DNA of 12,802 nt from Baffinella frigidus (GCA_026770585.1 MU646516.1:88217-101018), one strand, 5' to 3'. Positions 6,603 to 12,569 are shown, numbered from the stretch's first letter. The notes: generated by a model from the letters alone, not told the origin. Made by a program: numbers and translations.

Positions 6603-6685
6603 ATTAGTCTGGGGATATTGCCCCATGTAGGATCCCAGAGTGACCTTACACGGATCCTACATGGGGCAATATCCCCAGAATTAGT
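6603..6685. repeat. Perfect 27-bp-arm hairpin flanked by ATTAGT
   Basis: The arms 6609-6635 and 6652-6678 (CTGGGGATATTGCCCCATGT... and its reverse complement) are perfect, with a 16-nt loop. Six-base direct repeats ATTAGT flank it at 6603-6608 and 6680-6685, as expected for a target duplication. The arm sequence is unlike the other hairpins here. Each arm also contains GGGGATATTGCCCC, a nearly self-complementary piece. Confidence 0.9.
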
Positions 6686-6702
6686 ACATGACATGCGCAG
6701 GG

Positions 6703-6800
6703 TACAGGGGTACCTCGCTCATCAGAAACGCCCTCCCTCCCAGGATCACCGTAGGGCCCTAGGTATAGGCCTACTGTAGGGTCCTAGGGTGGGGCGCTTC
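6703..6800 (+). mobile_element. Family A element, copy 5, right end missing
   Basis: It starts TACAGGGGTACCTCGCTCAT and runs through the centre to GGGTGGGGCGCTTCC, then loses similarity. The right terminal repeat is deleted or replaced, so this copy could no longer be mobilised by its ends. Confidence 0.8.
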
Positions 6801-6820
6801 CACCAACTTAAACCACCCTC

Positions 6821-6890
6821 TCCAAACAGCGGGCTACGAGGGGCATTTCGGGCACTCAGTGCCTAGAGCCACAGCAGGCTTCAAAGCCCG
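6821..6890 (+). repeat. R3 repeat
   Basis: AAACAGCGGGCTACGAGGGG, ATTTCGGGCACTCAGTGCC and a second diverged CCACAGCAGGC box. GGGCACTCAGTGCC is itself an imperfect palindrome. Confidence 0.6.
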
Positions 6891-6904
6891 CGATCCTCTG
6901 TACA

Positions 6905-7004
6905 GGGGGGCTTGATGTGATCCGAAAGGAAGCATGGCCTTTGTACAGAACCAGTTCCGGTGTCCGCCTATGGTGGGAGTTAAAATAACCTAAAACACCT
7001 AAAG
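6905..7004 (-). repeat. R2 repeat, inverted
   Basis: Reverse-complement R2: TGTGATCCGAAAGGAAGC, CCGGTGTCCGCCTATGG and AACCTAAAACACCTAAAG. It abuts the minisatellite at 7004. Confidence 0.8.
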
Positions 7005-7155
7005 TTAGCATCCTCCCGCGTCAGTCCCCAGCCGCGTTAGCACCCACCTGCGTTATCACTGTCAACACATAACAGCGCCCACCCGCATTAGCATCCACGC
7101 GCAACAGCACTCACGCGCGTCAGCATCCACCCGCGTCAGCATTCCACCTGCACGC
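7004..7155 (+). repeat. 16-bp minisatellite, about nine units
   Basis: Consecutive units resemble GTCAGCATCCACCCGC, with GTTAGCACCCACCTGC and ATTAGCATCCACGCGC variants and period 16-18 bp. A middle unit contains GTCAAC. No open frame crosses the whole array. Confidence 0.85.
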
Positions 7156-7283
7156 AGAGAGATTGATAATTTATTGCCAAACAATCAGCGTCAGCGCCGC
7201 ACATGCTGCGCATTGTGCCACTTACTGTACCCCGTGTCGGCCGCTCCTATGAGCATTTTCCGGATGGATTCTAACTCCACACC
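7155..7283 (-). repeat. R4 repeat, full copy, inverted
   Basis: Reverse complement of R4 at 1561-1677 by eye over nearly its full length, with a small insertion near GCGCAGCATGTGCG. The short minus-strand frame across 7191-7385 lies mostly in this repeat. Confidence 0.75.
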
Positions 7284-7451
7284 TGCATGCGTGATGAGCC
7301 GTTCAACGCCACGTTCGCCCTCTCCCCGGCCTTGCTGCGCCCCATAGTGTGAACTTCTTGCGGACACAAGAGGGGAAAGAAGCATTACTGATACGAATGA
7401 AGAAAAGAACGGGCCCTTGAACCTTTATTGGAGCCAGTTTGAATCGTCCTT
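7284..7451. other. Spacer, nothing recognised
   Basis: No repeat family, hairpin or credible frame was identified between the R4 copy and the R2 cluster. Confidence 0.5.
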
Positions 7452-7847
7452 TCTAAAGGTCCTTTAGGTTCTTCAAGCTCCTAACATAGGCGGACACCGG
7501 AACTTATCCTGCATTCTTTTAACTCTCACCATAGGCGGGCCGGAACTTATCCGTCCTTTACGAAATCCTTTAGGTCCTTTAGGTGCTTCGAGCTCCCAAC
7601 ATAGGAGGACACTGGAACTTGTTCTGCAGAAAAGCCATGCTTCCTTTCGGATCACATTCAGGCCCCCCGGTGCAGAAGATCGCAGCAGAAACCGGCTAAA
7701 TGGTCTATCCTCATCGGGCGTTTGAGTTAAACCAAATAGGTTCACACTCGCGCACACACCAGGACCAGCAAGTCGGCTGAAGGCCCGTGGTATCTCATCG
7801 TTAGGCTCACAGGAGCTCCAACCACGGATACCTCATGTCAAACCAAA
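7452..7847 (+). repeat. R2 cluster with a long-form copy
   Basis: Two short R2 starts (~7455-7515 and ~7516-7560) precede a longer copy from ~7573. After CAGTGCA-type sequence this copy continues as GCAGAAACCGGCTAAATGG, then CAAGTCGGCTGAAGGC and GAGCTCCAACCACGGATACC. That second half matches 8490-8575 and 8895-8970, showing that R2 has a ~300-350-bp long form of which most copies are 5' fragments. Confidence 0.75.
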
Positions 7848-7858
7848 CAAATGAGGAC

Positions 7859-8283
7859 GTTTAGGTCCTTTAGGTTTCAAAAGCTCACAACTCCACGCCC
7901 TTCCGTAGAAAGGATCCGCGGAGAAAGAATTTTTGCTTTCGGATCGTGGAACAAGCCTTTAGGTCTTTTAGGTTCTTTGAGCTCCCAACATAGGCGGACA
8001 CGGAACTTGTTCTGCCTTAGGCGGACACCGGAACGTATTCTGCAGAAAGGCCATGCTTCCTTTCGGATCACATCAGGCCCCCCAGTGCAGAAGGATCGCG
8101 GCAGAAACCGGCTAAAGGGTATCCTCAAACGGGCATGTGAGTTATCCCGATGAGGAACGCGCTCGCAGCTTTAGGTCCTTTAGGTTCTTTTAACTCCCAC
8201 CATAGGCGGACACCGGAACTGGGCCTTTAGGTCCTTTAGGTTCTTCGAGCTCCTAACATAGGCGGACACGGAACTGGTTCTGC
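7859..8283 (+). repeat. R2 cluster, four further copies
   Basis: Starts are near 7861 (a variant with CTTCCGTAGAAAGGATCC), 7960, 8171 and 8224. The copy at 7960 duplicates its own GGCGGACACGGAAC block and continues to GCAGAAACCGGCTAAAGGG. The copies at 8171 and 8224 are ~50-60-bp 5' pieces. All are in the same orientation. Confidence 0.8.
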
Positions 8284-8639
8284 TTTAGGTCCTTTAGGTT
8301 TTAAATGCTCCCAACTTGGCCCAACGACACGCCTTTCCGTAGAAAAGATCTGCAGAGAAAGCATTTTTGCTTTCGGATCGCGTTTAGCGCTCCAGTGCAG
8401 AGGCTCGTGAAGAGGGGATAGAGGGTGGTTCTTTTGTGGGGTGTGTGAAGGTATGCGACATCGCTGCCATGCTCACACACGCACCAGAACCCAAGTCAGC
8501 CTTTATGAGGCTCATATGGTATCCCATCCTTAAGCGCATACGAGCTCCAACCACGGATACCCCAGATGTCAAGAGGAAACAAGATTCCACAAGGTGAGAG
8601 GGATGTTGTGAGGGTGTGAGGTGAGATGAGTCAGATACC
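8284..8639 (+). repeat. R2 long form, copy 1 of a direct pair
   Basis: It starts TTTAGGTCCTTTAGGTTTTA, then CCGTAGAAAAGATCTGCAG, AGCATTTTTGCTTTCGGATC, CAGTGCAGAGGCTCGTGAAG, AACCCAAGTCAGCCTTTATG and GAGCTCCAACCACGGATACC, ending near GAGTCAGATACC. It repeats as 8690-9020. Short frames on both strands here are repeat translations. Confidence 0.85.
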
Positions 8640-8689
8640 AATGAGGGTTACTGGTCCTTTAGGTTCATCAGGCTTTGAAAAGCCATTAT

Positions 8690-9020
8690 TTTAGGTCCTT
8701 TAGGTCCTTTAGGTTTTAAATGCTCCCAACATGGCCCAACGACACGCCCTTCCGTAGAAAGGACTGCAGAGAAAGCATTTTTGCTTTCGGATCGCGTTTC
8801 GCTCTCCAGTGCAGAGGCTCGTGAAGAGGGGATACAGGGTGGTTCTCTTGGGGTGTTTGAGGAGTCCCAAGTGGGAGCACGCTCGCGCACACACCGAACC
8901 CAAGTCAGCCTTTATGAGGCTAATGGTATCCCATGGTTGAAGTACAAAAGCTCCAGCCACGGATACCCCACAAGGTGAGAGGGATTGTGTGTGGGGGTGG
9001 TGTGAAATCAGTCAGACACT
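8690..9020 (+). repeat. R2 long form, copy 2 of a direct pair
   Basis: Same order of blocks as 8284-8639, ending GTGGTGTGAAATCAGTCAGA. It is shorter by a deletion in the middle and one near the end. The TAGGTCCTT start is duplicated, and another R2-start fragment lies at 8652-8668. It ends 140 bp before the start codon of the main gene. Confidence 0.85.
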
Positions 9021-9161
9021 TTTTAATTTTTAGGTCCTGTAGTAGAAGAGTGTGGATTTTTTAGGTTTTAATTTCTCCCAACATAAAAATCAGAAAGGCG
9101 ATTAGATCTTGCCGGTTTCTTTTTTGTCGACTTTGCAAAGTCAATCACGCTGCAGCCCGGC
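9021..9161 (+). promoter_or_regulatory. Candidate 5' region of the main gene
   Basis: A T-rich interval holding an R2 remnant (TTTTTAGGTCCTGTAG near 9027, TTTAGGTTTTAATTTCTCCC near 9060) and TTCTTTTTTG pyrimidines. A 14-bp perfect palindrome GACTTTGCAAAGTC at 9129-9142 lies 20 bp before the ATG. Promoter or 5' UTR function is inferred from position only; no clear TATA box was identified. Confidence 0.4.
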
Positions 9162-10025
9162 ATGGCGCTGCGTCGCGCCGCGTTAGTCGCCGCACAGGCG
9201 TGTCGCGTATCGCGCGCGCCCCCCGGCCTACTCATCCGCAACGCGCGATCGTTCGCCACATCCGTAGAGGACACCGCGTCGCTGGCCGCGCTTCGAAACG
9301 AGTTGCTTGATGAACAAGACCCAACCTTCCCAATCGGATTCGCGGCCGGGCTGCGACAAGACGAGTGGGCACACCCGAGCGGGAACGTCTCGTTCTGGCT
9401 GCTACGCCGGAACAGTACCCCAACCAACGCGCACTTCGACCCGCTAACCCCGGTGGGCACGGGCGTGAACGCGGACGTACTCGCCAGCGTAATGAAGCAA
9501 GGCGACGTCGTGTTAGGTCGAGCCAGTGCGATGGATGGATTGGGGCCAGTCGCGGTGACTTCTGTCGCGCACCAGGCGCTACGCTCCGGGATGCGCGCGG
9601 AAACCGAGTGCTACGTCGCCCTCCCCGGCCTGTGCAAGTTCGTGGCCGAGCGCGAGCTGTGGGCGGACGCGGCCTTTCTCGCGCCGGCGTTCGACGCCGC
9701 GTTTGGTGATCTAGATGACGTTTCAAAAAACGAGAAGATCGAGGCTTCGTTAGCGTCGGCGAAAGCGATCGCGCTCGGCGTGCCGCGCCCGGGGCACAGC
9801 GTGCTCGGGCAAGGCACGTTCTTAGCAGCTGCTCCGGCGTGGAAAGGCATGGCGCTGGCGTACCTCTCCCAGCAAGAAGACATCAACGAGGAGGCTGCGG
9901 CGTACAAAAGCGCGTTGGAGATGGCGTTTCCCGGGAAGGATGTTGCGGTCACGACGGCGCACATGGCTGACACCGATCCGGCGTACATGGCGGACGCAGG
10001 TGGCGCGATGGCGGTCGTCACTTGA
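9162..10025 (+). CDS. Unrecognised 287-residue protein, likely mitochondrial
   Basis: A single uninterrupted frame from ATG to TGA, with strong G/C preference at third positions, unlike the repeats around it. The start context CCCGGCATGG has purine at -3 and G at +4. Residues 1 to ~33 (MALRRAAL...RNARSFAT) are rich in Arg and Ala and lack acidic residues, which is typical of a mitochondrial targeting presequence with cleavage near RSFAT. The remaining ~250 residues are Ala-rich and soluble-looking, with no clear membrane segment. They include a GDVVLGRASAMDGLGPVAV stretch and a C-terminal MADTDPAYMADAGGAMAVVT tail. I recognise no family or catalytic motif and assign no function. Upstream lie tandem R2 repeats. 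Its 3' end, including the last codons and ~49 bp past the stop, is duplicated downstream. Confidence 0.85.
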   Translation: MALRRAALVAAQACRVSRAPPGLLIRNARSFATSVEDTASLAALRNELLDEQDPTFPIGFAAGLRQDEWAHPSGNVSFWLLRRNSTPTNAHFDPLTPVGTGVNADVLASVMKQGDVVLGRASAMDGLGPVAVTSVAHQALRSGMRAETECYVALPGLCKFVAERELWADAAFLAPAFDAAFGDLDDVSKNEKIEASLASAKAIALGVPRPGHSVLGQGTFLAAAPAWKGMALAYLSQQEDINEEAAAYKSALEMAFPGKDVAVTTAHMADTDPAYMADAGGAMAVVT

Positions 10026-10115
10026 GTCACCGCGGGGGTCGACCACCCGCACGGCGCCCCCTGAACTGGAATCTAGGTAAGATCGGGGAGCTCATCCGTA
10101 GATCGTTCCCATCTC

Positions 10116-10129
10116 CTCACGAGTGAGGT
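10116..10129. other. Small inverted repeat after the main gene
   Basis: CCTCAC-GA-GTGAGG, a 6-bp stem with a 2-nt loop about 90 bp past the stop. It may be incidental; no role is claimed. Confidence 0.35.
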
Positions 10130-10155
10130 GGGCGTGGCCTTCGATGTGAGTGTAA

Positions 10156-10276
10156 TACAGGGGCTCGTGCCCCCCGGTGAAGCTTGACGCTGTCTCCCCC
10201 CTAAGACCCTACCGTAGGCCTATTCCTAGGGTCCTACGGTGATCCTGGGGGGGGGGCGTTTCTTATGAGCGAGGTA
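10156..10276 (-). mobile_element. Family A element, copy 6, left end diverged
   Basis: The centre and right arm are clear (CCTAAGACCCTACCGTAGG, then TTTCTTATGAGCGAGGTA). The left end keeps only TACAGGGGCTCG before diverging. Its right terminus stops at GAGGTA, where the next element's left end begins. Confidence 0.7.
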
Positions 10277-10311
10277 CAGGGGTACCTCGCTCATAAGAAA
10301 CCGCCCCCCCC
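10275..10311. mobile_element. Solo left end of a family A element (copy 7)
   Basis: TACAGGGGTACCTCGCTCAT, AAGAAACCG and a C-run, then an abrupt break. It begins at the TA inside copy 6's terminal GAGGTACCCCTG motif, which is what insertion of one element into another's end would give. Everything right of the C-run is missing and is followed by the inverted gene-tail copy. Confidence 0.75.
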
Positions 10312-10368
10312 TCGCGGCGCCTTTCGTGAGCGGAGATCCCACCAGCCCGGCTCCCCCCGCTATGCGCT

Positions 10369-10382
10369 CTCTTACGTAAGAG
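10369..10382. repeat. 14-bp perfect palindrome CTCTTACGTAAGAG
   Basis: It lies exactly at the edge of the inverted gene-tail copy (from 10382), so it may mark the rearrangement breakpoint. Confidence 0.6.
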
Positions 10383-10470
10383 TCCGCCATGTACGCCGGA
10401 TCGGTATCAGCCATGTGCGCCGTCGTGACCGTGACATCCTTCCCCGGAAACGCCATCTCTAACGCGCTTT
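10382..10470 (-). pseudogene. Inverted copy of the main gene's 3' coding end
   Basis: 89 bp matching 9907-9995 in reverse complement, with five differences by eye. On the minus strand it encodes a near-identical MAFPGKDVTVTTAHMADTDP segment (one Ala-to-Thr change). It lacks the stop and the rest of the gene, and the frame runs on into family A sequence, so it is a fragment and not a functional gene. Confidence 0.9.
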
Positions 10471-10477
10471 AAGAGAT

Positions 10478-10580
10478 ACCGATCCGGCGTACATGGCGGA
10501 CGTGGGTGGGGCGATGGCGGTCGTCACTTGAGTCACCGCGGGGGTCGACCACCCGCACAGCGCCCCCTGAACTGGAATCT
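10478..10580 (+). pseudogene. Direct copy of the main gene's tail and 3' flank
   Basis: 103 bp matching 9972-10074 without length change and with four differences by eye, one making the last Ala-Gly-Gly read Val-Gly-Gly. It covers the last 17 codons, the TGA stop and ~49 bp past it. It has no start and no upstream coding sequence. With the inverted copy it forms 27-bp perfect arms (10382-10408 and 10475-10501). Confidence 0.9.
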
Positions 10581-10862
10581 TCTGAGACGGGGGGTGTTCG
10601 CGCCTTGGTCTCCGTTCTACACCGACGTGTAGCGTGTGAGAGAACTTCAGATCCTAGTAGCACCAAAACCCCGCAGGGGGTCTTAAAATGTGGTCTTGTA
10701 ATCAATGAATTCTCTGTTCTGGAAGAATTGTTACCACCGAAGCAGCATTCGAAACTCAATCCAGCGTTTCCCACTACCTAGCTCTGCCTGACTCGGGTTG
10801 ACTGATCGTTTCCACTCCAAAAGTTGACGGATTTGCACCCAAACCCCGAGGAATTGACTCCC
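10581..10862. other. Unique spacer, nothing coding recognised
   Basis: It holds CTACAC-CGAC-GTGTAG at 10618-10633 and three TTGAC motifs near 10798, 10824 and 10854. A 91-residue plus-strand frame starts in the duplicated gene tail and is out of frame with it, so it is unlikely to be a gene. Confidence 0.4.
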
Positions 10863-10885
10863 GGTCTCATCATTTTGATGAGACC
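10863..10885. repeat. Perfect hairpin GGTCTCATCA-TTT-TGATGAGACC
   Basis: A 10-bp perfect stem with a 3-nt loop, 4 bp before family A copy 8. It could cruciform or form an RNA hairpin; a terminator-like reading has no support in a eukaryotic context. Confidence 0.85.
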
Positions 10886-10889
10886 AGAT

Positions 10890-11022
10890 TACAGGGGTAC
10901 CTCGCTCATAACAAACTGCCCCCCCCCTAGGACCACCACAGGACCCTGGCATGGTCCTACTGTAGGGTCCTAGGGTAGGGTCCTAGGGGGGGGTGGTTTC
11001 TTATGAGCGAGGTACCCCTGTA
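10890..11022 (+). mobile_element. Family A element, copy 8
   Basis: Length ~133 bp with both ends intact and TA on each side. The right arm has a duplicated TAGGGTCCTAGGG, the same type of expansion as copy 4. Centre in copy 1 orientation. The palindrome TACGAGCTCGTA (11021-11032) bridges it to copy 9. Confidence 0.85.
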
Positions 11023-11032
11023 CGAGCTCGTA

Positions 11033-11141
11033 GCGTCTATAAGAAACCGCCCCCCCCTAGGACCCTACCGTAGGCCTATGCCTAGGGCCCTATGGTGATC
11101 CTAGGGGGATGGGCGTTTCTTATGAGCGAGGTACCCCTGTA
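11033..11141 (-). mobile_element. Family A element, copy 9, left end truncated
   Basis: It resumes at CTATAAGAAACCGCC, lacking the first ~16 bases of the element, and has an intact right end GCGAGGTACCCCTGTA. The centre orientation is opposite to copy 8, making a back-to-back pair. Confidence 0.8.
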
Positions 11142-11152
11142 CCTACCCGCCT

Positions 11153-11436
11153 CACGAATCGGTTGACTGTTCTTCATCAAGTCACGCATGGTGTTGGTAA
11201 TTACATGTACTAAAGACCTCTCTCCTACTCGCTAGATGAGCTGAGAGAGGCCGTAGGAGCGGCCCACCTCAGAATTCGGTTGACTTTTCTTTATTAAGTC
11301 ACTTACAGGCCCGCCTCGGGGCTAGAAAGAGATGACAGACCCGCCTCACGTTGCCGGATCGGTTGACTTTTCTTTATTAAGTCACTTGGAACAGATCGCG
11401 CTAGTCTGGGAGAGGTCGTAGGAGCGGCGATGACAG
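11153..11436 (+). repeat. R6 repeat array, left part
   Basis: R6 units combine CGGTTGACTTTTCTTTATTA followed by AGTCAC, then CAGGCCCGCCTCGGGGCTAG, GATGACAGACCCGCCTCA, and GGGAGAGGTCGTAGGAGCGG. TTGACTT motifs start at ~11162, 11279 and 11362. The TGACTT and AAGTCA ends of the motif can pair over a 9-nt T-rich loop. The uninterrupted sites GGGGCTAGAAAG (11318) and GATGACAGACCC (11331) serve as empty sites for the insertions at 11437 and 11692. Confidence 0.85.
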
Positions 11437-11618
11437 CCACACGAGGCTATCCATGCGAACAGAATAAAAGGGCGTTTTAAAAATTTGTGGGGAAATGATC
11501 ACGTTTCCCCCGGAAAACCCGGGAGGAAACGTGATCATTTGCTGCCTTTTGGCGTGTTTCCTGGGCAATAATCCAATAATTGACTTATGAATCTGTTAAC
11601 ATGGATAGCCTCGTGTGG
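11437..11618. mobile_element. 182-bp foldback element inserted in R6
   Basis: The terminal inverted repeats CCACACGAGGCTATCCATG (11437-11455) and its complement (11600-11618) are perfect over 19 bp, with weaker pairing beyond. An inner hairpin at 11493-11540 (AAATGATCACGTTTCC arms around CCCGG-AAAA-CCCGGG) makes a nested foldback. The left flank ends GATGACAG and the right flank begins AGACCCGCC. The uninterrupted R6 copies at 11331 and 12072 read GATGACAGACCCGCC, so the insertion appears to have duplicated AG. No protein is encoded. Confidence 0.85.
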
Positions 11619-11624
11619 AGACCC

Positions 11625-11691
11625 GCCTCACGTTATCACGAATCGGTTGACTTTTTTTCTCATTAAGTGACACACAGGCCCGCCTCGGGGC
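11625..11691 (+). repeat. R6 repeat, middle part
   Basis: Continuation of R6 between the two inserted elements: ATCACGAATCGGTTGAC, ATTAAGTGACACACAGG and CCCGCCTCGGGGC, ending exactly at the family A insertion. Confidence 0.8.
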
Positions 11692-11812
11692 TACAGGGGT
11701 ACCTCGCTCATAAGAAACGCCCACCCCCCTAGGACCACCATAGGGCCATAGGCATAGGCCTACTGTAGGGCCCTAGGGGATGGCTGTTTCGTATGATCGA
11801 GGTACCCCTGTA
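11692..11812 (+). mobile_element. Family A element, copy 10, inserted in R6
   Basis: 121 bp with both ends and TA on each side; the right arm has drifted (TTTCGTATGATCGAGG). The left flank CCTCGGGGC-TA matches the uninterrupted R6 site CCTCGGGGCTAGAAAG at 11315 and 12055, where a single TA is present. This supports TA as target and target duplication, although the right flank has diverged from that site. Confidence 0.85.
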
Positions 11813-11818
11813 GGAGGG

Positions 11819-12215
11819 TTGGGAGAGGTCGGGACAGGCCCGCCTCAAGTTGCCGAATTGACTTTTCTTTATTACTCCAAACTCTAGAATCAGCTAGTAG
11901 GGCTGGGAGAGGTCGTAGGAGCGGCGGGAGGCAGGGTCCGAGAGGGTGCTGTATGCGTTGTCACGAATTGGTTGACGTTTCTTCATTAAGTCACAGACAG
12001 GCCCGCATCAAGCCTACGAGTTGACTTTTCTTTATCAAGTCACTTACAGGCCCGCCTCGGGGCTAGAAAGAGATGACAGACCCGCCTCAAGTTGCCGGAT
12101 CGGTTGACTTTTCTTTATTAAGTCACTTGGAACAGATCGTGCTAGTAGGGCTGGGAGAGGTCGTAGGAGCGGCGGGAGGCAGGGTCCGAGAGGGTGTTGT
12201 ATGCGTTGTTCAGCC
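11819..12215 (+). repeat. R6 repeat array, right part
   Basis: Units have TTGACTT-type motifs at ~11857, 11971, 12020 and 12103. GGGCTGGGAGAGGTCGTAGG and GGGAGGCAGGGTCCGAGAGG recur at ~11900-11955 and ~12150-12200, and each is followed by GTATGCGTTGT. The region ~12024-12150 closely matches 11284-11410. Minus- and plus-strand frames here are repeat translations. Confidence 0.85.
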
Positions 12216-12231
12216 TCTTCATCATCTCCTG

Positions 12232-12345
12232 CCAAAAGTCAACACACGAGGCAAAGTCAACACGCGAGGCGCCGAAAGTTGATAAGTTGTCAAACACGAC
12301 CGCGACGAGCCAAAGTCAACACGCCACCAAAGTCAACACACCACC
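12232..12345 (+). repeat. AAAGTCAACAC cluster
   Basis: Four copies of AAAGTCAACAC, followed by ACGAGG, GCGAGG, GCCACC or ACCACC, plus diverged AAGTTGATAAGTTGTCAAAC between them. This is the same core as the R6 TTGACTT motif in the opposite orientation. Confidence 0.8.
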
Positions 12346-12368
12346 AACCCTCAGACCCGGACCAAATC

Positions 12369-12408
12369 GTCTTTTCCGGGTACCCGGATTTGTACGCCGG
12401 AATCCGGT
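12369..12408. other. Small palindrome TCCGGGTACCCGGA
   Basis: A 14-bp perfect palindrome at 12374-12387, followed by a related CCGGAATCCGG at ~12398. Similar CCCGG-centred palindromes sit in the middle of the foldback elements at 11437 and 12570 and at 3000-3021. Confidence 0.6.
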
Positions 12409-12412
12409 GAGC

Positions 12413-12507
12413 TGGGTTTGGGGTTTGGGTTTGGGTTGTGAGGTGTGGGGTTTGGGGTTTGGGGTTTGGGGTTGCGGGAGTAGGGTTAAGGGTTCAGGAT
12501 TCAAGGT
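12413..12507 (+). repeat. Degenerate telomere-like tract T5
   Basis: A GGTTTGGG-type G-rich tract ending in TTAAGGGTTCAGGATTCAAG, again G-rich on the plus strand. It resembles T1 more than T4. It is followed by TTCCACACGGTGGACTAC, which is the complement of the sequence just after family A copy 4. Confidence 0.85.
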
Positions 12508-12569
12508 TCCACACGGTGGACTACGAGATTCTAATTTTCAAAGGAGTCTCGTTCATTTCCACTTATCCG

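Noticed and set aside
8384-8960. Several ~80-residue frames on both strands
   Set aside because: They fall within the two long-form R2 copies and are partly duplicated with them, so they reflect the repeat.
9232-10052. Minus-strand frames of 139 and 164 residues opposite the main gene
   Set aside because: Antisense shadows of a GC-rich coding region; they lack a coherent start and composition.
10506-10781. 91-residue plus-strand frame
   Set aside because: It starts inside the duplicated gene tail in another frame and runs into unique spacer; no recognisable features.
10863-10885. Rho-independent terminator
   Set aside because: The hairpin is perfect but lacks a following T-run, and the context is eukaryotic.
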